Shown here: piece by piece, positions 53,701 through 62,949 of the stretch
Numbering within the stretch: position 1 is the stretch's first letter
Layout of the letters: the number at the start of each line of letters is the position of its first letter
Assembly (NCBI RefSeq): GCF_014651715.1
Contig: NZ_BMXK01000013.1
Coordinates: 1 to 64,000, forward strand
Source: Zhihengliuella salsuginis
GTDB lineage: Bacteria; Actinomycetota; Actinomycetes; Actinomycetales; Micrococcaceae
Length of the DNA stretch: 64,000 nt
Direction: 5' to 3'
The notes under the pieces: generated by a model
What the model was told of the DNA's origin: nothing
The model's input: only the letters and a program-made list of their open reading frames with translations
The model's database searches: none
Program-made: the position numbers and the translations under genes

Positions 53701-55449
53701 ATGCTCTTGCGTCTGTTCGCGCAGTATTCCAAACCGTACAAATGGTGGATCGCCGCTGTTCTCCTCCTCCAGCTCGCCACCACGATGGCCACGCTGTACC
53801 TGCCCAGCCTCAATGCGAGCATCATCGACGAGGGCGTGGTCAACGGGGACATCGACTACATCTGGAGCACCGGCGGCGTCATGCTCGCCGTCGCCCTGAT
53901 CCAGGTGGTCACCGCCGTCGGCGCCGTCTACTTCGGCGCCCGCACCTCCATGGCGATCGGCCGCGACATCCGCCGGTCCGTCTTCCATTCGGTCGCCGGC
54001 TTCTCCGCCCGCGAGGTCAACCAGTTCGGTGCGCCGACGCTGATCACGCGCGGCACCAACGACGTCCAGCAGGTCCAGATGCTCGCACTGATGGGCCTGA
54101 ACTTCATGGTGACCGCCCCGATCATGTGCGTCGGCGGCGTCATCATGGCGCTCCAGGAGGACGCGGGGCTGTCCTGGCTCGTGTGGGTGTCCGTGCCGAT
54201 CCTCCTCGTCGTCGTCGGCTTCCTCGTGGTGAAGCTGATGCCGCTCTTCCGCACCATGCAGGACCGGATCGACGGCATCAATTCGGTGCTCCGCGAGCAG
54301 ATCACGGGCATCCGGGTCATCCGGGCGTTCGTCCGCGAGCCCTACGAGACCGAGCGCTTCCGCGAGGCCAACGAGAAGCTGACGGAAACGGGCGTGAAGG
54401 TCGGCCAGCTGTTCGTCCTCATGTTCCCCGTGATCGGCCTCATCCTGCACCTGGCCACGGCCGCCGTGATGTGGTTCGGCGGCCAGCGCGTCGACGCCGG
54501 CGAGATGCAGCCGGGCGCGCTCACCGCGTTCCTGCAGTACCTGCTGCAGATCCTCATGGCCGTCATGATGGGCACGTTCATGGCCATGATGGTTCCGCGG
54601 GCCATGGTGTGCGCGGACCGCATCTCCGAGGTACTCGACGTCGAACCGTCGCTGCACGAACCCGCGGCCGGCCCCGAGCTGCCCACCGGCGAGGACGGTG
54701 CGCCCCGCGGGAAGGTCGAGTTCAAGAACGTCACCTTCGGGTACCCGGGCGCCGAGGAGCCCGTGCTCAAGGGACTCTCCTTCACGGCCGAGCCGGGCAA
54801 GACGACGGCCATCATCGGCTCCACCGGCGCCGGCAAATCGACCCTGCTGAACCTCATCCCGCGCCTGTACGACGCCGGCGGCGGCGAGGTGCTGATCGAC
54901 GGCGTGAACGTCCAGGCGCTCGACCGGAACACCCTGTCGAAGGCCGCGGTCGCCGTTCCCCAGAAGCCCTACCTGTTCTCCGGGACGGTCGCCTCGAACC
55001 TCCGCTACGGCAAGGACGAGGCGAGCGACGCGGAGTTGTGGGACGCCCTCGCGATCGCCCAGGCCGCCGACTTCGTCCGCGACACGGACGGCGCCCTCGA
55101 CATGCCCATCTCCCAGGGCGGCACGAACGTCTCCGGCGGACAGCGCCAGCGGCTCTGCATCGCCCGCGCGCTCGTGGCCCGTCCGTCCGTCTACCTGTTC
55201 GACGACTCGTTCTCCGCGCTCGACGTCACGACCGACGCCAACCTGCGCACGGCCCTGGCCGAGAACATCGCCGACGCGACGATCATCCTGGTCGCCCAGC
55301 GCGTCGCCACCATCACGGAGGCCGACCAGATCCTCGTGCTCGACGACGGCGAGATCATCGGCCGCGGCACCCATGAGCAGCTGCTCGAGGGCAACGAGAC
55401 CTACCAGCAGATCGTGGAATCGCAGATGGCAGCGGAGGAGGTGGCCTAG
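53701..55449 (+). CDS. ABC exporter subunit 1 (half-transporter)
   Basis: Half-transporter of 582 residues: six-span membrane domain (about 1-330) and an ABC domain. Walker A GSTGAGKST, signature NVSGGQRQR, and Walker B VYLFDDSFSALD. The residue after Walker B is Asp, not Glu, which marks the degenerate ATP site of heterodimeric exporters. ATG 53701 begins MLLRLFAQYSKPYKWW; a frame extension upstream lacks coding character. TAG and the next ATG are adjacent. Confidence 0.92.
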   Translation: MLLRLFAQYSKPYKWWIAAVLLLQLATTMATLYLPSLNASIIDEGVVNGDIDYIWSTGGVMLAVALIQVVTAVGAVYFGARTSMAIGRDIRRSVFHSVAGFSAREVNQFGAPTLITRGTNDVQQVQMLALMGLNFMVTAPIMCVGGVIMALQEDAGLSWLVWVSVPILLVVVGFLVVKLMPLFRTMQDRIDGINSVLREQITGIRVIRAFVREPYETERFREANEKLTETGVKVGQLFVLMFPVIGLILHLATAAVMWFGGQRVDAGEMQPGALTAFLQYLLQILMAVMMGTFMAMMVPRAMVCADRISEVLDVEPSLHEPAAGPELPTGEDGAPRGKVEFKNVTFGYPGAEEPVLKGLSFTAEPGKTTAIIGSTGAGKSTLLNLIPRLYDAGGGEVLIDGVNVQALDRNTLSKAAVAVPQKPYLFSGTVASNLRYGKDEASDAELWDALAIAQAADFVRDTDGALDMPISQGGTNVSGGQRQRLCIARALVARPSVYLFDDSFSALDVTTDANLRTALAENIADATIILVAQRVATITEADQILVLDDGEIIGRGTHEQLLEGNETYQQIVESQMAAEEVA

Positions 55450-57459
55450 ATGGCGTTCAAGACCAAGAAGGAGCAGGAGCCCGAGGTCGAGCTGACCGAG
55501 GACGAGCTCAACATGAAGCTGGACGACGGCTTCGGCGACATGGCCCCGCCCCGCAAAGCCCAGCACTTCTGGCCCTCGGCCAAGCGCCTGCTGTCCCTGC
55601 TGGCGCCCGAGAAGGTGCTGCTGTCGGTCGTGTTCGGCTTCGTGGCGGTCGCCGTCGTGCTGAACGTGATCGCGCCCAAGATCCTCGGCATGGCGATGGA
55701 CGTCATCTTCGCCGGGTTCGTGGGTGCACAGATGCCCGAGGGGGTCCCCCAGGACCAGATGGTCGCCGGCCTGCGGGCCGACGGCCAGGACGATCTCGCC
55801 GAGATGATCTCCGGCATGGAGCTCGTCCCCGGTGCCGGGGTCGACTTCCAGCAGCTCGGCCTGATCATCGCGATCGTGCTCGCCATGTACTTCGTCGCCA
55901 ACGCGTTCATGTGGGGGCAGGGCTACCTGCTGAACAAGCTCGTCATGCGGGTCGTCTACAACCTGCGCAAGGCGGTCGAGGACAAGCTCAACCGGCTCCC
56001 GCTGAACTACTTCGACACGCGCCAGCGCGGCGACGTGCTCTCCCGCGTGACGAACGACGTCGACAACATCCAGACCGCCCTGCAGCAGGCCTTCGCGCAG
56101 CTGGTGCAGTCCGCGCTGACCGTGATCGGCATCGTCATCATGATGTTCGTGGTGTCGTGGCAGCTCGCCCTCATCGCGCTGGTCGCCCTGCCGCTCTCCG
56201 CGGTCGCCGCCGGCATCATCGGCGTGCGTTCGCAGAAGCTCTTCAAGCACCAGTGGAAGGCGACGGGCACGCTCAACGGGCAGATCGAGGAGGCGTTCTC
56301 CGGCCATGATCTGATGAAGGTCTTCGGTCGCGAGGACGATGCGCTCAAGCAGTTCGATGCCAAGAACGAGGACCTCTACAAGGCGTCCTTCGGGGCGCAG
56401 TTCATGTCCGGGACCATCTTCCCGGTCATGAACTTCATCTCCTACCTCGCCTACGTGGGCATCGCCGTCGTCGGCGGCCTGCGCGTCGCCTCCGGGCAGA
56501 TGAGTCTGGGCGACGCGACGGCGTTCATCCAGTACTCGCGCGAGTTCACGCAGCCGCTGGGCCAGATCGCCGGCATGGCGAACCAGCTGCAGTCCGGCGT
56601 GGCCTCGGCCGAGCGCACGTTCGAGCTGCTCGATGCCGACGAACAGGACCCGGAGACGGCCGACGCGCACCTGCCGGAACGCGCGGACGGACACGTCGAG
56701 TTCCACCACGTGTCCTTCTCGTACTCCGCCGAGACCTCCCTCATCGAGGACCTGTCCTTCGATGCGGACCCCGGCCACACGGTGGCGATCGTGGGCCCGA
56801 CCGGGGCCGGCAAGACCACGCTGGTCAACCTGGTCATGCGGTTCTACGAGCTCGACTCCGGCCGGATCACCCTCGACGGCGTCGACATCACCGACCTGTC
56901 GCGGTCCGAGCTGCGTTCCAAGGCGGGCATGGTCCTGCAGGATGCATGGCTGTTCAACGGGTCCATCATGGACAACATCCGCTACGGGCGCCTCGACGCC
57001 ACCGACGAGGAGGTGTACGCGGCGGCGGACGCGACCTACGTCGACCGCTTCGTCCGCGCCCTGCCGGACGGCTACGACACCGTGATCGACGACGGCGGGA
57101 CCAACGTCTCCGCCGGTGAACGCCAGCTCATCACGATCGCCCGGGCCTTCCTCGCGAATCCCTCGCTGCTGATCCTCGACGAGGCGACGTCCTCCGTGGA
57201 CACCCGCACGGAGGTGCTCGTTCAGCAGGCGATGAACGCGTTGCGCACCGATCGGACGTCGTTCGTGATCGCCCACCGCCTCTCCACGATCCGCGACGCC
57301 GACACGATTCTGGTGATGGAGGCGGGCCGCATCGTGGAGCAGGGCAACCACGAGGAGCTCATCGAGGGCCAGGGGGCCTATTACCGGCTGTACCAGAGCC
57401 AGTTCGCCGGCCCGGCCGAGGATCCGGACGCGGTCACCGACTCGATTCCGGCCGTGTAG
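55450..57459 (+). CDS. ABC exporter subunit 2 (half-transporter)
   Basis: Partner half-transporter, 669 residues. An N-terminal cytoplasmic extension of about 45 residues precedes six spans, with an insert near residues 95-135. The ABC domain has Walker A GPTGAGKTT, a variant signature NVSAGERQL and a canonical Walker B LLILDEATSSVD with catalytic Glu. With subunit 1 it forms a heterodimer with one active and one degenerate site. Substrates of such pairs include drugs, lipids and peptides. Confidence 0.93.
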   Translation: MAFKTKKEQEPEVELTEDELNMKLDDGFGDMAPPRKAQHFWPSAKRLLSLLAPEKVLLSVVFGFVAVAVVLNVIAPKILGMAMDVIFAGFVGAQMPEGVPQDQMVAGLRADGQDDLAEMISGMELVPGAGVDFQQLGLIIAIVLAMYFVANAFMWGQGYLLNKLVMRVVYNLRKAVEDKLNRLPLNYFDTRQRGDVLSRVTNDVDNIQTALQQAFAQLVQSALTVIGIVIMMFVVSWQLALIALVALPLSAVAAGIIGVRSQKLFKHQWKATGTLNGQIEEAFSGHDLMKVFGREDDALKQFDAKNEDLYKASFGAQFMSGTIFPVMNFISYLAYVGIAVVGGLRVASGQMSLGDATAFIQYSREFTQPLGQIAGMANQLQSGVASAERTFELLDADEQDPETADAHLPERADGHVEFHHVSFSYSAETSLIEDLSFDADPGHTVAIVGPTGAGKTTLVNLVMRFYELDSGRITLDGVDITDLSRSELRSKAGMVLQDAWLFNGSIMDNIRYGRLDATDEEVYAAADATYVDRFVRALPDGYDTVIDDGGTNVSAGERQLITIARAFLANPSLLILDEATSSVDTRTEVLVQQAMNALRTDRTSFVIAHRLSTIRDADTILVMEAGRIVEQGNHEELIEGQGAYYRLYQSQFAGPAEDPDAVTDSIPAV

Positions 57460-57483
57460 GCCACGCGGTCTATCGTGGCCCGT

Positions 57484-58254
57484 ATGCACAACGCCACCAC
57501 CCCGCCCCCGCCGTACCCGTTGCCGCCGAAGGCCAGGCAGCCGGTGTACGACGCCGGCCCCTTCCGGCGCGCGGATGCGGTGGTGCTGGTGCTCTACGGG
57601 CTCCTGCTGGGACTGGGCGTGGCCGGTCTGCTGCTGCTCGTCCCCGCCTACATGGGCCTGTTCCCCACCGAGAACCAGGCGATGTTCTCGGTGAACCTGA
57701 TCTCCTATGCCGTCCTGTTCAGCGCCGCCATGGTCGTCGCGGCGCCCCACCTGTTCCGCACCTTCGGCACCTTCGTGCACAACCCGTGGGCGAAGTTCGG
57801 GCTCGTCCCCGGGCTGTGGCTCGCGTCGATCCTGACGACGACGGGCATCCTCGTCGCCTCGGGTGCGGACCCGACCAAGAGCGAGAACCAGCTCGCGATC
57901 GAGGCCATGACGCGCGACGTGCCGTTCGCGACCATGTTCGCCACCGCCGTCGTGATGGGGCCGCTCGTGGAGGAGTACGTGTTCCGGCACCTGCTGATCG
58001 GCAAGATGAGCCGCAAGGTGCCGGTGTGGATCTGCGTGCCCGTCTCGGTGGTCGCGTTCGCGGGCCTGCACTTCATCGGCTCGGGCACGTTCGACCCGGT
58101 CTCCGCGATCCCGTACCTGGTGCTCGGCGTGGCGATCAGCCTCGCCTACGTCTTCACGGGCAAGTCGCTGGCGTACGCGTACGTGCTCCACTTCTTCAAC
58201 AACGCCGTCTCGCTGACGCTGGCGTACTCGCTCGGCCCCGAGCTGGGACTCTAG
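57484..58254 (+). CDS. CPBP-family intramembrane metalloprotease
   Basis: Membrane glutamic-type protease of 256 residues with eight hydrophobic segments. Abi/CPBP motifs are present: PLVEEYVFRHLL (EExxxR), FAGLHFIGSG and VLHFFNNAVS. It is probably leaderless: TATCGT (57471-57476) lies seven bases before ATG 57484. Family members process prenylated or bacteriocin-related peptides. It may belong with the preceding exporter, but this is not proved. Confidence 0.85.
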   Translation: MHNATTPPPPYPLPPKARQPVYDAGPFRRADAVVLVLYGLLLGLGVAGLLLLVPAYMGLFPTENQAMFSVNLISYAVLFSAAMVVAAPHLFRTFGTFVHNPWAKFGLVPGLWLASILTTTGILVASGADPTKSENQLAIEAMTRDVPFATMFATAVVMGPLVEEYVFRHLLIGKMSRKVPVWICVPVSVVAFAGLHFIGSGTFDPVSAIPYLVLGVAISLAYVFTGKSLAYAYVLHFFNNAVSLTLAYSLGPELGL

Positions 58255-58289
58255 CCGCGGGTCGGCGCGCGCCGGTCCGTCTCGAGCAC

Positions 58290-58670
58290 CGGCGCGAGTG
58301 CCTACGGGACTTCCTGCCCGGCGTGGGGCTGCCGGTTCAGATCCACGTGACCACGGACAGGTATTTCGCCACCTACAACCCGGCCGACTACGGCCGTGGT
58401 GTCCTCGACTTCGTGGAGGAAGGGCAGGAGGAGGAGCTGGCCGACGTCGTCTCCTGGGTGGCCGTCGGATTCCACCACGTGCCGCGCGACGAGGACCAGT
58501 CGCCGATGGAGATGCACTGGCAGGGCTTCTCCCTGCTGCCGCGGGACCTCAACGCCCAGCGGCCGGGCGTCCCCGAGGGGCGCGAGCACCTCAACGGGCG
58601 GCCCGACGAATGGCAGGGCGAGGACGTCGACGACCTGATCGAGCGCGACGGCGGCTCGTCGGGTCGCTAG
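58290..58670 (+). pseudogene. C-terminal remnant of a copper amine oxidase
   Basis: About 125 codons resemble the end of primary amine oxidases: VQIHVTTDRYFATYNP, then DVVSWVAVGFHHVPRDEDQS with the His-x-Pro-x-x-Asp copper-site region, and GFSLLPRDLNAQRP. The first 500 or so residues, with the TPQ Tyr, are missing. No start or ribosome site remains. It points to a former amine-degradation gene next to the present FAD amine oxidase. Confidence 0.6.
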
Positions 58671-58677
58671 GACCGGG

Positions 58678-59466
58678 TCAGCTCCGGCGCGGTTCCCAGT
58701 CCACCAGCCCGGTATCGAGGTCGTAGACGGCGGCGATCACGCGCGTGCGGCCCGCCTCGACGGCGTCGCGGATGATCTGCGACCGCTCGACCAGCGCCTC
58801 CGCGACGGCGAGGGTGTTCGCGGCCACGACGGCGTCGATGAACGCCTTCTGGTCCTCGACCGGATCGGCGGCGCGGACGACGGGTGCGATCTCGTCGACG
58901 ATATCTGCGACTTCTCCGGGCGCCCGGGGGTTGTCGGGCGCGGCGGCCACCGCCTCGACCGTGGCCGTGACCGCGCCGCAGCCCGTGTGCCCGAGGATGA
59001 CGAGCACCGGGACCTCGTAGGGGCTGCCGGCCGCGAACTCCATGCTTCCGACGAGGGTGTCGTCGAGGACGGCGCCTGCGGTCCGCGTGGTGAAGATGTC
59101 GCCGATCCCCTGGTCGAAGACGAGCTCGGGGGCGACACGCGAATCGACGCAGCCGTGGACGAGTGCCCAGGGGGCCTGATGTTCGGCCGTGCCGGCGCGT
59201 GCATCCGCTCCCTGGTTCGGGTGCTTCGCCGCGCTGGCGGCGAAGCGCTCGTTGCCCGTCTTGAGCCGCTCCAGGGCCTCCTCCGGCGTGCCCGGCACGG
59301 GCGTGCTCGGCGTCGGGGTGCTCTCCGGCGCTGCCGCCGGCGCGCAGGCGGCCAGGCCGGAAAGCGCCGCCAGAGCGCCGACGCCGGCCAGCAGGTTCCG
59401 GCGGCTTGTGGCGCCGGACGAGCCTGCGGCAGTGCGGACCGTGGGGACGTGGGCGGTGTCGTTCAT
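58678..59466 (-). CDS. exported beta-carbonic anhydrase
   Basis: Zinc carbonic anhydrase of 262 residues. Zinc ligands are in HGCVDSRV (Cys, Asp-Arg dyad) and ILGHTGCGAV (His, Cys). The N-terminus is a signal with twin Arg SRRNLLAGVGALAALSGL and lipobox LAAC, so a Tat-exported lipoprotein on the outer face of the membrane. A Thr/Pro linker precedes the enzyme. GGGAGGAA places the start at ATG 59466; ATG 59472 is too close to it. Confidence 0.9.
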   Translation of the reverse strand: MNDTAHVPTVRTAAGSSGATSRRNLLAGVGALAALSGLAACAPAAAPESTPTPSTPVPGTPEEALERLKTGNERFAASAAKHPNQGADARAGTAEHQAPWALVHGCVDSRVAPELVFDQGIGDIFTTRTAGAVLDDTLVGSMEFAAGSPYEVPVLVILGHTGCGAVTATVEAVAAAPDNPRAPGEVADIVDEIAPVVRAADPVEDQKAFIDAVVAANTLAVAEALVERSQIIRDAVEAGRTRVIAAVYDLDTGLVDWEPRRS

Positions 59467-59592
59467 CAGCATTCCTCCCGGGCGTGGGCGCCGGCGCCGG
59501 CGCCCGGACAGTGGGTCTAAAGTCCGAAGCTAGTAGACGCCGCTGTCCGGATCCACTTCGCGTCGCAGATGACGCTCCGCGGGGTGTCCTGC

Positions 59593-61320
59593 CTAGTCAA
59601 GCGGCATGGGGCCGATCTCGTCGATCGCCTCGCCCGGGCCCGGGTTCTCCGGGTGGCTGGTGCCGCCCAGGTGGTCCACGACGCCCCACACGGCGTTCAA
59701 GCCCGTGGTCACCGCGCCTTCGGCCCAGCCGGCGGTGAAGGACACGTCGTCGCCGGCGAGGAAGATGCCGCGCTGGTGGGCGGGAAGCTCGTCCTGCTTG
59801 AAATGCGTGAAAAGGCGCTGCTGGTAGCGGTAGTGGCCCGGCAGGTTGGCCTTGAACGCGCCCATGAAGTTCGGGTCCGCCTCCCAGGACACGGTGATCG
59901 GCTCGCCGACGATGTGCGAGGCGATGTCGACGTCGGGGTAGATCTGCGCCAGCGAGTGCAGCATGAGGCGCACGCGCTCGTCGGCGTCGAGCGAGAGCCA
60001 CTTCAGGGCGTCGTCGTTCCACGTGTAGGACAGGAGGATCACTGCGGGCTGGTCCGGCCCGTTGTCGAGCAGGTAGGTGGCGCGGGGCAGCCGGTCCGTG
60101 AGCGTCATCGAGAGGGTGTCGCGGCCGGTCTGCGGGTCGCGCTCCTTCCAGAACGGGCGGTCCACCATGACGAACGTCTTCGAGGACTGCATGTAGTGGT
60201 TGCGCTCGATCGCCGTCCACATGCCCGGGGCGAAGAGGGTCTCCTCCGTGTGGATGCGCGTGGAGAGCAGCCAGGTCTGGCACGTGACGACGGCGGTCGC
60301 GTAGCTGGCCGTGTGGCCCCACTTGTCCGTGATCTGCAGGTCGCCCTCGGGGCGCTCGTCCGTCGCCGGGCCGCGGGAGATGCTGGCGACGGCGCCGCGC
60401 GTGCTGCCGTGGTGCAGGCTCGCGAGCGACGTGCCGGCCGGCCAGAACTCCAGGTCGTCCGGGGCGTGGTTCCAGAGGGCCTCGGGCAGTTTCTGGGCGC
60501 CGCCGACGATGCCGCGGTGCTCGTCGTCCGCGTTGGTGTAGACGATGCGCAGGATCTCGAGGATCGAGTTCGGGAAGTCGGTGTCCCAGCCGCCCGAGCC
60601 GAAGCCGACCTGGCCGAACGCCTCGCGGTGCTCGAATCCGGCCTCCTTGAAGGAGCGGCTCGCCGCGATGAAGCCGTAGAACGTCTGCTCGTCGAAGGTG
60701 GGGATCATGGCGTTCCAGATCTCCTTGATGCGCGGCACGTCGCGGGACCGCAGCGCCACCTGCATCTCCGCGAACATCGCGTGCTCCGCCAGCGCCGCGC
60801 TCCACGCGTCGGAGACCTCGTGGAAGAACGCCGGCAGGTCCGCGTCCGTCTCGGCGTAGTGCTTGACGCCGGCGAGCTCGATCACGGTGCTGGGGGAGGC
60901 CGGGGACAGCGGGTTCGGGAAGTCCTCGGTCTCCAGACCCAGCATCTCGACGTAGTGGTAGAACGACTTGCCGGAGACCGGGAAGCGCATGCCGCCCAGG
61001 TCCACCGTGACGCCCGGGGCGCCGTCGAACGCGGCCGTCTTCAGGCGGCCGCCGATGTGGCCTCCCTCGTAGAGGACGGGCTTGAGGCCGAGCTTCATGA
61101 GCTCGTACGCGGCGACGAGGCCGGACAGCCCCGCGCCGACGACGGCGACCTCGGTCCCGTACTGCTCGGTCGGGACCGACCCGAGCCCGGCCGGGTGCTG
61201 CAGGTAGTGGTCGTAGCTGAAGGGGAAGTCCGGGTTCAGCATGGTGACAGGGGGCAGGTCCTGCGCGGCGGCGAGGTCCTCGCCGGTGAGGGCCGGTGTG
61301 CTGGCGTACGGGGTCGACAT
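59593..61320 (-). CDS. flavin monoamine oxidase / L-amino acid oxidase family protein
   Basis: FAD enzyme of 575 residues, oxidising amines or amino acids to imines with H2O2. The dinucleotide motif is VAVVGAGLSGLVAAYELMKL, followed by EGGHIGGRLKT and DLGGMRFPVSGKSF. The C-terminal FAD motif is IFLAGDDVSFTAGWAEGAV. The sequence is of the plant/bacterial tryptophan 2-monooxygenase-like group. ATG 61320 is used; the frame extends further upstream without signal. The adjacent permease probably brings the substrate. Confidence 0.9.
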   Translation of the reverse strand: MSTPYASTPALTGEDLAAAQDLPPVTMLNPDFPFSYDHYLQHPAGLGSVPTEQYGTEVAVVGAGLSGLVAAYELMKLGLKPVLYEGGHIGGRLKTAAFDGAPGVTVDLGGMRFPVSGKSFYHYVEMLGLETEDFPNPLSPASPSTVIELAGVKHYAETDADLPAFFHEVSDAWSAALAEHAMFAEMQVALRSRDVPRIKEIWNAMIPTFDEQTFYGFIAASRSFKEAGFEHREAFGQVGFGSGGWDTDFPNSILEILRIVYTNADDEHRGIVGGAQKLPEALWNHAPDDLEFWPAGTSLASLHHGSTRGAVASISRGPATDERPEGDLQITDKWGHTASYATAVVTCQTWLLSTRIHTEETLFAPGMWTAIERNHYMQSSKTFVMVDRPFWKERDPQTGRDTLSMTLTDRLPRATYLLDNGPDQPAVILLSYTWNDDALKWLSLDADERVRLMLHSLAQIYPDVDIASHIVGEPITVSWEADPNFMGAFKANLPGHYRYQQRLFTHFKQDELPAHQRGIFLAGDDVSFTAGWAEGAVTTGLNAVWGVVDHLGGTSHPENPGPGEAIDEIGPMPLD

Positions 61321-61358
61321 GGGTCGGTTCCTTCGGGAGGTCGGGGGTGTTCGGGAGA

Positions 61359-62846
61359 TCAGGCGCGGGGGTCGGGCTGGCCGGCGCCGGTGCGGGCGGC
61401 GAGGCTCGCCACCGAGTGGCGGCGCCCGTAGCCCAGGTAGACGAGGGCGCCGACGACCATCCAGGCGAGGAAGACCCACCAGGTCGTGAGCCCCAGGTTG
61501 ACCATGAGGTAGACGCACATGCCCGCGCCGAGGAGCGGGACCACCGGGAAGAACGGCACCCGGAACGTGCGCTTCATGTCAGGGCGGCTGCGGCGGAGGT
61601 AGATGACCGACAGGTTGACCAGCATGAACGCGAACAAGGTGCCGATGCTCGTGGCGTCCGCGAGCTGGCCCAGCGGGATCAGGCCGGCGATGACGGCGAT
61701 GACGCTGCCGCAGATGAGTGTGCCGGCGGCCGGGGTGCCTGTGCGCTTGGACACGCGGCCCAGGATGCGCGGGACCATGCCGTCGCGGGCCATGGTCATC
61801 AGGATGCGGGTCTGCCCGTAGAGCACCGTGAGGACCACGGAGGCGATGGCGACGACGGCGCCGACCGCGAAGATCAGCGAGATCCACTTGGCGCCGGTCA
61901 GCTCCTGCAGGATGACCAACAGGGCCGCCTCGGTGCCGTCGAACCAGCTCCATTCGCGGGCGCCGACCGCGGCGATGGCGACGAGGATGTAGAGGCCCGT
62001 CACGATCGCCATGGAGGCGATGATGGCCCGCGGCAGGTCGCGCTGGGGGTCCTTGGCCTCCTCGCCGGCCGTGGAGGCGGCGTCGAAGCCGATGTAGGAG
62101 AAGAACAGGCGGGAGGCGGCGGCCGACATGCCGGCTGCGCCCATCGGCAGCAGGGTCTCGTAGTGGGCGGCCTGGAAGGCGGAGAAGGCGATGCCGATGA
62201 ACAGCAGCAGCACGCCGATCTTGATGACCACCATGACGGTGTTGACCCAGGCGGCCTCGGAGATGCCGCGGATCAGCAGGAGCATCGCGAGCAGGACCAG
62301 GATGATCGCGGGCAGGTTGATCATGGAGCCGTCGGCCCCGCCGGGCGGGGCGGACAGCGCCGCGGGCAGGCCGAGGCCGAAGATGCTCAGCGTCTCGTTG
62401 ACGTACTCGGCGGAGCCGACGGCCACGGCGGCGACGGAGACGCCGTACTCGAGGACCAGGCACCAGCCGCAGACCCAGGCCAGGCCCTCGCCCATGGTCG
62501 CGTACGTGTAGGAGTAGCTGGATCCGGAGACCGGCACGGCGCCGGCCATCTCCGCGTAGGACACGGCGGAGAGCAGCGCGGCGACGCCGGCGATCAGGAA
62601 GGAGATCCAGACGGCGGGGCCGGCCATCGGCACCGAGGAGCCGAGGACGACGAAGATGCCGGTGCCGAGCGTGGCGCCGACGCTGATCATGGTCAGCTGC
62701 CACATGCCCAGCGAGCGTTTGAGCCGGCCGCTGTTCGCGGTGCCGTCGGTACCGGCGCCGGCGACCATCTGCTCGATGGGTTTGCGGCGGGCCAGCTGTC
62801 GCGCCAAGGGTTCGCGCGGCGGCGCTGACGCGTGGGTGTCGATCAT
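61359..62846 (-). CDS. APC-family amino acid/amine permease
   Basis: Amino acid permease of the CAT type, 495 residues, about 13 spans. Signatures are LTMISVGATLGTGIFVVLG, SFLIAGVAALLSAVSYAEM and FFSYIGFDAASTAGEEAKDP. It precedes the FAD oxidase by 38 bases, in one operon. Its substrate is likely the amine or aromatic amino acid oxidised by the next enzyme. Confidence 0.92.
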   Translation of the reverse strand: MIDTHASAPPREPLARQLARRKPIEQMVAGAGTDGTANSGRLKRSLGMWQLTMISVGATLGTGIFVVLGSSVPMAGPAVWISFLIAGVAALLSAVSYAEMAGAVPVSGSSYSYTYATMGEGLAWVCGWCLVLEYGVSVAAVAVGSAEYVNETLSIFGLGLPAALSAPPGGADGSMINLPAIILVLLAMLLLIRGISEAAWVNTVMVVIKIGVLLLFIGIAFSAFQAAHYETLLPMGAAGMSAAASRLFFSYIGFDAASTAGEEAKDPQRDLPRAIIASMAIVTGLYILVAIAAVGAREWSWFDGTEAALLVILQELTGAKWISLIFAVGAVVAIASVVLTVLYGQTRILMTMARDGMVPRILGRVSKRTGTPAAGTLICGSVIAVIAGLIPLGQLADATSIGTLFAFMLVNLSVIYLRRSRPDMKRTFRVPFFPVVPLLGAGMCVYLMVNLGLTTWWVFLAWMVVGALVYLGYGRRHSVASLAARTGAGQPDPRA

Positions 62847-62901
62847 GGTGAGTCCTTTTCCAGCGGGTGGGAACCTCGTCCGTTCGCACCCCAGCGTCGC
62901 A

Positions 62902-62941
62902 TGTGAGCTGGCTTACAGAATGGGCGGTTCTATCCTAGGAT
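62902..62941 (+). promoter_or_regulatory. PucR-type gene promoter with CRP-like box
   Basis: TTACAG (62913-62918) and TAGGAT (62936-62941) have a 17-base spacer, eight bases before the ATG, so the transcript is nearly leaderless. TGTGA-GCTGGC-TTACA (62902-62917) overlaps the -35 and matches the box in the uraD promoter in style. Confidence 0.6.
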
Positions 62942-62949
62942 GTGCCTTT

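Noticed and set aside
53599-58191. A 1530-codon open frame on the minus strand
   Set aside because: It is antisense to two clear ABC exporter genes and the CPBP gene. High GC removes stops in the third frame, and its sequence is repetitive His/Asp/Arg/Gly without any domain.
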